Assembly (NCBI GenBank): GCA_963734955.1
Contig: CAVTJO010000014.1
Coordinates: forward strand, 248,001 to 312,000
Reading direction: 5' to 3'
Origin: UBA11986 sp963734955
Lineage (GTDB): Bacteria > Bacteroidota > Ignavibacteria > UBA10030 > UBA6906
DNA length: 64,000 nucleotides
The notes below the pieces were generated by a model, which saw nothing but the letters and a program-made list of their open reading frames with translations, ran no database searches and was not told the origin of the DNA. This document shows, one piece after another, positions 21,021 through 28,817 of the stretch; positions within the stretch are counted from its first letter, which is position 1; the number at the start of each line of letters is the position of its first letter. The position numbers and the translations under genes are program-made.

Positions 21021-21046
21021 AATCACGCGGTTGCGTACTGTTGAAC
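21021..21046 (+). repeat. 26-bp palindromic element, copy 3
   Basis: AATCACGCGGTTGCGTACTG followed by TTGAAC has an imperfect ACGCG-GT-TGCGT palindrome. It lies 14 bases after the T9SS gene stop and 225 bases before thyA. Confidence 0.45.
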
Positions 21047-21051
21047 CTACA

Positions 21052-21159
21052 CAGCAAGACATCTCTTCCCAAGAAGCCACGTTCACCGATGTAAAAGAGA
21101 TGATCGCTATTAAGAAGAACAGCAACCCCGTAAAGCCCTTCGATGATCAAGCTGAATGA
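21052..21159 (+). pseudogene. Possible orphan remnant of a T9SS C-terminal tail
   Basis: An open stretch ending at TGA 21157-21159 encodes SSQEATFTDVKEMIAIKK, which resembles the ends of the intact neighbours (SGQTLFTDVRKMLVLK at 8783, SGQTTFREVRKMLVVK at 6186). No start codon or preceding sorting domain is visible, so it may be the leftover 3' end of a lost T9SS gene. The match is short and may be chance. Confidence 0.3.
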
Positions 21160-21270
21160 CGATTGTTGTCTCCCACAGTTCTAACCTGATTGCATTTCAT
21201 CGACCCACTCCGTATTTTGGTCTCAGTTTCTGATTCTCCAAATTTCAAACGAAGTACCTGAGTCGTTTAC

Positions 21271-22084
21271 ATGCGCGAATATCTTGACCTTGTCGAGCGA
21301 GTGCTTACCAGGGGCACCTACAAGAGCAACCGGACCGGCGTCGATACTCTTTCGTGTTTTGCTGAACATTACACAGTTGACCTGAGCAAGGGATACCCCC
21401 TTCTTACGACCAAGAAGGTGAACTTCAAATCAATGTTGTACGAGGTCCTTTGGTACCTTTCCGGTGAAGATCACATCCGGAACCTGCGGCAGCACACGAA
21501 GATCTGGGATGCATGGGCCGATGAAAACGGGAATCTCGATACGGCATACGGACGTTACTGGAGGAAATTCCCGAGCGCGCAGATTAATCCCGAAACGGGG
21601 AAGTACGAGGTGGTTGAGATCGATCAGATCGGCAAAGTGATTGAGCTATTGAAAACGCAGCCGAATTCGCGCCGCATGGTTGTGACGGCATGGGAACCGG
21701 GAAACGCCTACAGCAGCAAACTTCCTCCGTGCCACTACACATTTGCATTCAACGTGCAGGAAAACAAACTCAACTGTCATCTCACCCAGCGATCGGGAGA
21801 CATTGCTCTTGGGCATACCGTTCAATCTTGCATGCTACTCACTGCTCACGCAGATTCTCGCACAGGAGGCCGGGCTGGGGCTTGGCTTCTTTAGTCACAC
21901 CATTGTCGATGCCCACATCTACGTCAATCACATTGACGGATTGAAAGAGCAATTAGCCCGAACGCCCAAGCCTCTGCCCCACCTCGAAATCGCACACAAG
22001 CCAATCGACCAACTCCAGTTTGAAGACTTCACGCTTGTCGGTTACGAATGCTACGAGCCGATAAAGTTCGAAGTCGCTGTGTAG
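21271..22084 (+). pseudogene. thyA: Thymidylate synthase, one-base frame break
   Basis: ThyA makes dTMP from dUMP with methylenetetrahydrofolate. The catalytic cysteine is in LPPCHYTFAFNV, followed by CHLTQRSGD. The frame breaks at GGG 21811-21813: with one G fewer it reads RSGDIALGIPFNLACYSLL and continues through DAHIYVNHIDGL to the stop at 22084, giving 270 residues (E. coli has 264). The first frame would otherwise end at 21894. The change is one base in a short G run of an otherwise perfectly conserved gene beside folA, so a sequence error is more likely than a lost gene. Confidence 0.92.
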
Positions 22085-22122
22085 GTCATGCACCGGAGTG
22101 CCCTCTCTCGATCGGATCTCGG

Positions 22123-22590
22123 ATGAAACTCGCCATCATTGCTGCCATTGGCAAGAACAGGGTCATCGGAAAGAGTGGAAAGCTGCCGTGGCACATCTCT
22201 GAAGACCTCAAACGCTTCAAGCGACTCACCACAGGGCATGCGGTTTTGATGGGAAGGAAAACCTGGGCCTCGCTTGGGAAGCCCCTGCCCCACCGCAGAA
22301 ATGTGGTCCTCTCCACCGCATCTCTTCCCGGCGTTGAATGCTATTCAACTATCAAGGACGCTCTCGAGGCACTGAAGGACCAGGACAAGGTCTTCATCAT
22401 AGGCGGGGCTGCGATCTACTCAGAATTCCTTGACAAGGCGGACGAGTTGTTCCTCACATTTGTGGATCAAGAAATTGACGGCGACGCGTATTTCCCGCCC
22501 TACGAGCAGATCCTTCGGCAGAAATTCGGGATCGTCAACCGTGAGACGCACAACGGATTTGAGTTTGCGGACTATACAAGAGTTGCCTGA
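22123..22590 (+). CDS. folA: Dihydrofolate reductase
   Basis: The protein has 155 residues. It reduces dihydrofolate to tetrahydrofolate with NADPH, recycling the dihydrofolate made by thymidylate synthase. Visible motifs are IAAIGKNRVIGKSGKLPWHI (substrate and NADPH loop), GHAVLMGRKTWASLGKPLPH and VFIIGGAAIYSEFL; an acidic residue (DLKRFKRLT region) sits where the family has its catalytic Asp/Glu. The start at 22123 was chosen because IAAIGKNRVIG begins a few residues later as usual; the frame is open further upstream into thyA. thyA-folA is a common pair; 38 bases separate them. Confidence 0.95.
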   Translation: MKLAIIAAIGKNRVIGKSGKLPWHISEDLKRFKRLTTGHAVLMGRKTWASLGKPLPHRRNVVLSTASLPGVECYSTIKDALEALKDQDKVFIIGGAAIYSEFLDKADELFLTFVDQEIDGDAYFPPYEQILRQKFGIVNRETHNGFEFADYTRVA

Positions 22591-22625
22591 AAAAGAGAAC
22601 GCCCCGCTTGACCGGGGCGCTCCTG
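22591..22625. terminator. Bidirectional terminator between folA and the M1 aminopeptidase gene
   Basis: A 7-bp stem CGCCCCG (22600-22606) / CGGGGCG (22613-22619) has AAAAGAGAA on the left. Read on the minus strand this gives a hairpin followed by TTCTCTTTT, a good terminator for the gene ending at 22649; it also stands just after folA. Confidence 0.75.
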
Positions 22626-22648
22626 CCTGACTTCGCTGTCAGATGATG

Positions 22649-24946
22649 CTATTTCATCAGAACCAACTTCCTCGTCTGAACGAATTCTCCCGCCTGGATT
22701 CTATACAAGTACACTCCGCTCGCCAGACCTTTGCCGTCAAACGTCACATCGTGATAGCCGGCTGCCTCGTCCCCATCGCCGAGCAAAGCAACACGCTGAC
22801 CAAGCAGATTAAAGACCGCAATGTTCACGTGTGAACTGTGAGGCAAGCCATACGAGATGAGTGTGGTGGGATTGAATGGATTGGGATAATTCTGGCTCAG
22901 ACTAAACACACTCGGAATATTCTTTTCGTCCGGCACCGAGGTCTGGGGATTCGTCGTGAAGTATGACGTCGTGGACCAGGCCGAAATTCCACCGGCGTTC
23001 TTTCCGCTGACCCTCCAGAAGTGTTGCGTTACCCCGGCAAGCGGACCCACCTGTCGCGATGTGTCGGTAATCGTTGAGTCATCAAAGACAATCGTCGTGA
23101 AACCGGCATCAGTGGCAACCTGGAGGTGATAGGTCGCGGCAGAAATCGCCTGGTTCCAGACCAACGTTGGCGACAGCGGCTGATGAATGGCACCTACAAT
23201 AGGTGATACCAGCGTCGGAGCAGACAGCGTTGCGCCGACTGTTGTCGTGCCTTGCTTGATGACGATGTCATTGTTCGGATCAAAGGCAAGTGTTGTAGGC
23301 TGACGGCCGAACCGGAATCCAAACACCTGATTGTTGACACTATTCATTACGCGGAATGTGGTGTCGGATCCGGTGGTAAATGAGATCTTCAACGTGAGCG
23401 GCATGGGGAAGAAATTCGCACTTGTTTGACGCGCTTTGAACCCTACCATCCACTGCCCTCCACCGAGCGACGTGATATTGTACGTGTTCGCATACACCGG
23501 GTGGTTCGCCTGATACACCCAGGCAAAAAACCAGCTCATATCCTGTCCGGCAACCTCGCTGACCTTCGTGACAAAATCTGCCGTCACAACATTGCCGAAC
23601 CTGAAGTTGACAGCATCAGCTGCATACGATTTCAGAACGGCGAAGAACAATGAGTCGCCAAGGGTGTAGCGCAACATGTGCAAGACACATGCACCCTTTG
23701 CGTATGTAATGGCATAGTTGAACAGCGTATTGTTATCAGGCGTAACAACTGCCCAGGATGGGTTGTACATTGGCCACCCGGGGTTGCTCCCCAGGTATGA
23801 GCTGGCATCGTTGAGGATGTCATTCTTGTAGCTTGTGGGTCCGCCGGTATACTCATACCATAACGCTTCGCAATACGTTGCAAAACCTTCGTTCTGCCAG
23901 ATGTCCGCCCACGTTCCGCACGTGATCATATCACCAAACCATTGGTGTGCGAATTCGTGCGACATCAGATTATCGTCCCAGCATCCGGGACAGAAGCTTG
24001 TGAGAGTTTGATTCTCCATGCCTCCCCACACAAACCCGGCCCCCGAAGCAATTGTTGCGAAGCCATTCTTCTCAAACGGGTGCTCGCCGAACATGTCGGA
24101 ATAGTGAGTCATCATGGAGATGATGGTTTGCTTGGAATGCGTCACGCTCTCTCCCGCGTTCCAATAGAACCTGACCGGGACACTATCGGCGGGGTGAGTC
24201 GGCGGATGCCAGAACACGATGTCAAGGTTATAGTTGACTTTTCCCGTCATGACGGTGAGGTATGTCGAAACCGGATCGCGACTCACCCAATGGAACCACG
24301 TCGTATCTCCGACAGTTGTCGAGTCTGCCAGTCTCCCGTTGGAACCAAGTTTCACATTGGCGGGAGTTTTGGCCGTCAGGTCCACGGTTGCCTTGTCCGA
24401 CGGTTTGTCCCAGCACGGAAACCACTTCCGTGCACCTTCGGGTTCGCAATCCGTGAACACCATTCCGTTGTATGTGTAAAACGCTGCGTCCGCAACATTG
24501 TTGTGCCTGAAATAGATTCTGACCGTTGTGGTCTCGCCTGCCGCATACGTCCTGTCCAAATTCACCGTGAGAATATTTGATGCGTGGGTGAACGACGTTC
24601 CTGCAAGCTTCACCGAGTCAATCGTCAGCGATGTGTTCACCGCGTTCAGATTTATGCTGCTCAACGCAGTGTCAACCAGGAACCTCATCTCGTTGGTGGC
24701 GCTGTACGACTTTGGGAAAGGGGTGATGAAGCAGTTACGGATATCGAGATTCAGCTTGTAGTTCAGAACATCAAACGAGTGCCTTGGCGAGTTCGGTGAA
24801 TCGTTGGCATTGAGTTCCGGCGTGTACTTTGCCGAGGATTTCTTCAATGAACATTGGTACGACCCCTGCGAGCTCACGTCCTGTGCCAGGCCCATCCCCA
24901 CACCAACGAGGGATACAACAAAAAACAGTAGAATACTCTTCTTCAT
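22649..24946 (-). CDS. Secreted M1-family zinc aminopeptidase with T9SS tail
   Basis: The protein has 765 residues from ATG 24946, chosen because MKKSILLFFVVSLVGVG is a clear signal peptide and AAGGACG lies nine bases upstream. The M1 domain has the GGMEN substrate motif and zinc site HEFAHQWFGD with the downstream glutamate (NEGFATYCEAL). It removes N-terminal residues from peptides outside the cell. A fibronectin-like domain (about residues 575-670) precedes the T9SS sorting domain (QNYPNPFNPTTLISYGLP ... RKLVLMK). It is 55 bases after the sialidase-like gene on the same strand and probably in its operon. A bidirectional terminator follows. Confidence 0.92.
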   Translation of the reverse strand: MKKSILLFFVVSLVGVGMGLAQDVSSQGSYQCSLKKSSAKYTPELNANDSPNSPRHSFDVLNYKLNLDIRNCFITPFPKSYSATNEMRFLVDTALSSINLNAVNTSLTIDSVKLAGTSFTHASNILTVNLDRTYAAGETTTVRIYFRHNNVADAAFYTYNGMVFTDCEPEGARKWFPCWDKPSDKATVDLTAKTPANVKLGSNGRLADSTTVGDTTWFHWVSRDPVSTYLTVMTGKVNYNLDIVFWHPPTHPADSVPVRFYWNAGESVTHSKQTIISMMTHYSDMFGEHPFEKNGFATIASGAGFVWGGMENQTLTSFCPGCWDDNLMSHEFAHQWFGDMITCGTWADIWQNEGFATYCEALWYEYTGGPTSYKNDILNDASSYLGSNPGWPMYNPSWAVVTPDNNTLFNYAITYAKGACVLHMLRYTLGDSLFFAVLKSYAADAVNFRFGNVVTADFVTKVSEVAGQDMSWFFAWVYQANHPVYANTYNITSLGGGQWMVGFKARQTSANFFPMPLTLKISFTTGSDTTFRVMNSVNNQVFGFRFGRQPTTLAFDPNNDIVIKQGTTTVGATLSAPTLVSPIVGAIHQPLSPTLVWNQAISAATYHLQVATDAGFTTIVFDDSTITDTSRQVGPLAGVTQHFWRVSGKNAGGISAWSTTSYFTTNPQTSVPDEKNIPSVFSLSQNYPNPFNPTTLISYGLPHSSHVNIAVFNLLGQRVALLGDGDEAAGYHDVTFDGKGLASGVYLYRIQAGEFVQTRKLVLMK

Positions 24947-25001
24947 AACCATTCGTCCTTTTGATTGAATGACTGATGTGTCAACAACACTCTGCCGTGT
25001 C

Positions 25002-26600
25002 CTATTCAAGCAGCACAAACTTTCTCGTCTGTGTGAAACTTCCCGCAGTCATCCGATAGAAGTAGGTTCCACTCGACAACCTGTAATCCCACGCGGAGAA
25101 TACCACGGTATGCTCGCCCGCGTCGACAACCCGATCTACCAACGTGGCGACCTCGCGGCCCAGCACATCGAATACTTTCAATGTAACGTGTTCGCTGGAA
25201 TGGGTATCAAAACGAATCATCGTTGAAGGATTGAACGGATTGGGATAGTTCTGAAGAAGAGCAAATGAAGAGGCGTGACCTCCTTCTTCCGGGGCGCTGA
25301 CGGTCGAGACCGTATCATTCACGAGCGCAGTCCAAACGCTCAGGGCGCTCCCATCGAGCCGCATCCAGATGGGGTAGACTTTCCCGTTAAACGCGGCAAT
25401 GTTTGTATAGTCTCCGAAGAACACCCCCGATGTCGGAGTGAACGAGGACTGGCTTACTTTGAAATTGCTGAATGTATCACCACCATCCGTCGAGCGCGCC
25501 ACATACACATCCGTCGCATTCCCGGACGTGGCCCGTCTGTCATAAAATACGGCGTAGACATAGCCGGTAATCTGATCAACCGTCATCCAGGTGAAGAATT
25601 GCTGCGTCGAGGTAATGTCGTCGTTAACCTGTATTGGCGCCGACCATGTTGTCCCACCGTCGGTGGATTTTGCAATGAAGATGTCTGTGTTGCCAAGTCC
25701 ATGCCGCTGGTCCGACCAGTTCACATAAATGTTCCCCCGATAGGGCGACCCGCTGACATCGCATGCGGTAATTGGCAGGCCATTGCAGCGGTAGATTCCA
25801 GGGATCATGAAGTCCCATCCACCAGGCTGGTCGGACACAAAGATATCCTGCCCGAACGTGATCCCGTGATCAGTGGACTTGTCAAACATTATCCCGATCG
25901 GTCCCGACCATGCGAGATACACCTCACCGTTTGGTCCGATCGCCGGTACGGCTCCTTCAACGGTATTGTCTTCATCCAGACAGTCGCCCGCCCGATCGCT
26001 TACGCGCACCGGATCGCTCCATGTGATCCCGAAGTCGGTCGAGCGAGACAGACGTATGCGGCTGCTGTCCGAGGTTGATGAACTGCCATAGGAATCGAAG
26101 TCTGTCCACGAAACATAGATGGTGCTTGCACGCGGAGGGCGTTGTATATCCGCCGCAAGCCATGCTTTATCCTGTTCTGCCCTCGGGGGTCTGAACCCAA
26201 CCCCGGCCCCGCTGTTCCAGGTCATTCCCCCATCGGTTGATTTCTGGACGACGATGCGATCAATCCAGTAACCCGGTGCAGGAGGATTTGAGAGATGAAC
26301 GAAGTACAGGTTACCTGATTTGTCGAAGACCAAGCACGGATCACCCCACACCCCGTAGGTGGAACTCAGTCTTCCCTGGGTCCAGTTGAATCCGCCGTTC
26401 GTCGAATAGTAATAGTAATCGATGTTTGCCCCGGCGGCGAGGTTCAATACGTTGGCAGGATTAATGGAGATACTCACTTCCTCCGGATCACTTGCTGACG
26501 GGAGACTGACCCGTATGTTCTGGTACTGCGCTGAGACAATCTGGAAAGCGAAGAACAAAACGACGGGGGCGAAGAACAAACGTGTTCGTGGTGTGTGCAT
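25002..26600 (-). CDS. Secreted sialidase-like (BNR/Asp-box) propeller protein with T9SS tail
   Basis: The protein has 532 residues from ATG 26600 (GGGA eight bases upstream; the frame also opens at a TTG four codons earlier). Signal peptide is ...FFAFQIVSAQ. Several Asp-boxes are present (STNGGFNWT, STDGGMTWN, STDFGITWS, STDGGTTWS, STDGGDTFS), marking a six-bladed sialidase-type propeller. The catalytic arginine triad and tyrosine of true sialidases cannot be confirmed by eye, so binding rather than hydrolysis is possible. T9SS sorting domain: QNYPNPFNPSTMIRF ... RKFVLLE. It is first in a two-gene unit with the M1 aminopeptidase and divergent from mutT. Confidence 0.85.
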   Translation of the reverse strand: MHTPRTRLFFAPVVLFFAFQIVSAQYQNIRVSLPSASDPEEVSISINPANVLNLAAGANIDYYYYSTNGGFNWTQGRLSSTYGVWGDPCLVFDKSGNLYFVHLSNPPAPGYWIDRIVVQKSTDGGMTWNSGAGVGFRPPRAEQDKAWLAADIQRPPRASTIYVSWTDFDSYGSSSTSDSSRIRLSRSTDFGITWSDPVRVSDRAGDCLDEDNTVEGAVPAIGPNGEVYLAWSGPIGIMFDKSTDHGITFGQDIFVSDQPGGWDFMIPGIYRCNGLPITACDVSGSPYRGNIYVNWSDQRHGLGNTDIFIAKSTDGGTTWSAPIQVNDDITSTQQFFTWMTVDQITGYVYAVFYDRRATSGNATDVYVARSTDGGDTFSNFKVSQSSFTPTSGVFFGDYTNIAAFNGKVYPIWMRLDGSALSVWTALVNDTVSTVSAPEEGGHASSFALLQNYPNPFNPSTMIRFDTHSSEHVTLKVFDVLGREVATLVDRVVDAGEHTVVFSAWDYRLSSGTYFYRMTAGSFTQTRKFVLLE

Positions 26601-26790
26601 GATTGTTCCCAAAGATAAAAAAAGCCTCCGTCTTCTGCAGTGGACCAGAATCGAGAGGCCATAGTAATGAACTCGGTAGTGCGAGACGAAAAGCTGACGG
26701 CGTTCGCTACTCTAAAGTGTAGCACTCTTCGCTGAGAAAGTCAACAAGGAGAGTCTTGGGATTCAATTCAATTTTGCATATCTTCTGTCC

Positions 26791-27225
26791 ATGAAGCAGG
26801 TTGCCGTCGGGATTATTTTGAATCAGAACAATGTGCTTGCGTGTCAGCGACGGCATGATGCACGGTACCCGTTGAAGTGGGAGTTCCCTGGCGGCAAGCT
26901 GGAAAACGGGGAAACGGCAATAGAAGCCGTGGTGCGGGAACTCCATGAGGAGTTGGAGATTACGGCAACTGTGGAGCGAGAGCTACATCGACAGGAATGG
27001 GTCTACTCCGATGGGGCTGTGGACGCCAGGAATGATGCTGCGTTCAGAGTATTCTACTTCCTGATTCGGACATTCGCCGGAACACCGATCAACCGGGCAT
27101 TCGAGCAAATCCGATGGGTCACGCCACAAGAATTGACGACGATGGATATCCTCGAAGGGAACCGCGAGGCCGTGAATCTCCTCGTCAGGGATGAGGGATG
27201 GATTCTCCAACAACGGACCGCATGA
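26791..27225 (+). CDS. mutT: MutT-type Nudix hydrolase (8-oxo-dGTP diphosphatase)
   Basis: The protein has 144 residues. MutT enzymes hydrolyse 8-oxo-dGTP to 8-oxo-dGMP and so keep oxidised guanine out of DNA. The Nudix box starts at G35 (GGKLENGETAIEAVVRELHE) with E41, R49, E50, E53 and E54; the usual last glycine is glutamate (E56). FPGGK before the box and W in KWEFPGG are typical of MutT/CTP-pyrophosphohydrolase-like members. Its end overlaps the start of the mutY-like gene by 35 bases, and an ogg2 gene follows, which strongly supports an 8-oxoguanine role over other Nudix substrates. No clear ribosome binding site. Confidence 0.88.
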   Translation: MKQVAVGIILNQNNVLACQRRHDARYPLKWEFPGGKLENGETAIEAVVRELHEELEITATVERELHRQEWVYSDGAVDARNDAAFRVFYFLIRTFAGTPINRAFEQIRWVTPQELTTMDILEGNREAVNLLVRDEGWILQQRTA

Positions 27226-28159
27226 TTTGACTCCGCCGACTACAGTCCCCACACGCCGGGGTGTTCTCCAACGAAAGCTTCTGAGATGGTATTCCCGTCA
27301 CGGACGCGCACTCCCGTGGCGTAACATCGACAACGCGTACAGAATCCTCATCTCGGAAGTTATGTTGCAGCAGACCCAGGTAAGCCGTGTACGTGTGAAG
27401 TATGGTGAGTTTCTTCAACGCTTCCCGACCGTCAAAAAACTGGCGCAAGCCAGACGAAGCGAGGTCGTTATTGCGTGGAGAGGAATGGGATACAACAACA
27501 GGGCAGTGCGTCTCCATCAGCTCGCGTTGGCCGTCCTCCAGGAGCACCGTGGTAGATTCCCACGAACCTATGAGAAGATCGCTCAGCTTCCAGGAATCGG
27601 CAGATACACCGCAAACGCGATTCTCTCATCAGCGTTTGGGCAGGATGTTCCGGTTGTGGATGTGAATGTCCGGCGCGTTCTGTCCCGGATTTTCTGGCGG
27701 ATGAGAACATCGGCAGTCATGAGACCGCAGAATGAAATTTGGAAATTGGCGGAAACGCTGATTCCAGAAGGCAGAGCGTATCGGTGGAACCAGGCATTGA
27801 TGGACCTTGGTGCCACCATTTGCACGGCACGGGCACCTCGCTGCAAGGATTGTCCGGTGCAGAGCATTTGCGTTTCCCGCTCCCGGATGAAGCCAACCAA
27901 CCGGTACGTCATGAGGCACGAACCTTCAAAAGATGGAATCCCCAACAGGGTTTACCGTGGAAAAATCGTCGAGACCCTCAGGCTTCACCATGGACGCAGA
28001 TGGCTTTCACCTGATGCCATCGGCAGAACGATCCACCCACGTTACTCCTTCAAGTACCGGACATGGCTTGAGAAGCTCCTGTTCGGGCTCCAGAAGGATG
28101 GCCTCATCAGCACCACAAAGAGCAGACGCTGGAACGACCGGAGAGTTACACTCGCATGA
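27191..28159 (+). CDS. mutY: MutY-like adenine (or mismatch) DNA glycosylase with winged-helix-like C-terminus
   Basis: The protein has 322 residues in the HhH-GPD superfamily. MutY removes adenine mispaired with 8-oxoguanine. Visible are the catalytic glutamate region ISEVMLQQTQV, the helix-hairpin-helix LPGIGRYTANAI, catalytic aspartate in VDVNVRRVLSR and the 4Fe-4S cysteines CTARAPRCKDCPVQSIC (C-x6-C-x2-C-x5-C). After the cluster the usual MutY NUDIX-like 8-oxoG domain is absent. Instead about 90 residues (RVYRGKIVETLRLHHGR to the end) look like a winged helix. Tyr in GRYTAN also occurs in MIG-type T:G glycosylases, so exact specificity is uncertain. The start at 27191 overlaps mutT; a TTG at 27227 is an alternative. 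Confidence 0.85.
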   Translation: MRDGFSNNGPHDLTPPTTVPTRRGVLQRKLLRWYSRHGRALPWRNIDNAYRILISEVMLQQTQVSRVRVKYGEFLQRFPTVKKLAQARRSEVVIAWRGMGYNNRAVRLHQLALAVLQEHRGRFPRTYEKIAQLPGIGRYTANAILSSAFGQDVPVVDVNVRRVLSRIFWRMRTSAVMRPQNEIWKLAETLIPEGRAYRWNQALMDLGATICTARAPRCKDCPVQSICVSRSRMKPTNRYVMRHEPSKDGIPNRVYRGKIVETLRLHHGRRWLSPDAIGRTIHPRYSFKYRTWLEKLLFGLQKDGLISTTKSRRWNDRRVTLA

Positions 28160-28791
28160 AGCTTCGATCATACAACGGAATTGACAAATTGCGGGAGGAG
28201 TTCGAGGAGAGAAAGGACGCCATCCACAGACGCCTGGCGGACTTTGCCGCAGTCAGATCCGAGGATTACTTCTACGAACTTGTGTATTGTCTCCTCACGC
28301 CACAATCAAGTGCGGTCAACGCAGGACTTGCCGTTGAACGCCTGAAAGCCGCCGGATTTCTTGAACGGGAGATTGAGCCTGCGTCGCTACTCTCCCGGAA
28401 AGACTCGTACATTCGCTTTCACAATACAAAAGGGAAGCATCTGAAGGAAGCCAGGCGGAAGTTCCAGGAAATTGTCTCAGCCCTCAGCAACGGGCATTCA
28501 AGCCCTGACCTTCGTGAATGGCTCGTACGGAATGTGAAGGGTCTGGGATGGAAGGAAGCATCCCACTTTCTTAGAAACATCGGACACCATGATCTCGCCA
28601 TCCTCGACCGGCACATCCTCAGGAACCTGCGGCGACATAATGTTATCAGATCCCTTCCCACAACGTTGACACCCAAGAAGTACTTCACAATAGAGCGGAA
28701 GTTCAAAGAGTTTGCCGAGGCAATCGGGATCAGCATGGATGAGCTCGATTTGCTTTTCTGGAGTCGTGAGACCGGAGAAATCCTGAAATAG
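28156..28791 (+). CDS. ogg: Ogg2-family 8-oxoguanine DNA glycosylase/AP lyase
   Basis: The protein has 211 residues, the size of archaeal-type Ogg2 (as in Methanocaldococcus and Thermotoga). It excises 8-oxoguanine opposite C and nicks the strand. Catalytic lysine K133 is in GLGWKEASHFLRNIG and aspartate D151 in LAILDRHILRNL. The protein ends with lysine (GEILK), as in Ogg2 enzymes where the C-terminal lysine contacts the damaged base. The start overlaps the mutY-like stop (ATGA), so translation is coupled. With MutT and the MutY-like enzyme it completes an 8-oxoguanine defence set in one transcription unit. No Fpg/MutM is seen in the window. Confidence 0.9.
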   Translation: MKLRSYNGIDKLREEFEERKDAIHRRLADFAAVRSEDYFYELVYCLLTPQSSAVNAGLAVERLKAAGFLEREIEPASLLSRKDSYIRFHNTKGKHLKEARRKFQEIVSALSNGHSSPDLREWLVRNVKGLGWKEASHFLRNIGHHDLAILDRHILRNLRRHNVIRSLPTTLTPKKYFTIERKFKEFAEAIGISMDELDLLFWSRETGEILK

Positions 28792-28817
28792 CAACACAAA
28801 CACTTGACGAACGGACA

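Noticed and set aside
26600..26640. TATCTTTG before the sialidase-like gene, considered as a Bacteroidota -7 box
   Set aside because: No TTTG at the right distance and it lies too close to the start codon.
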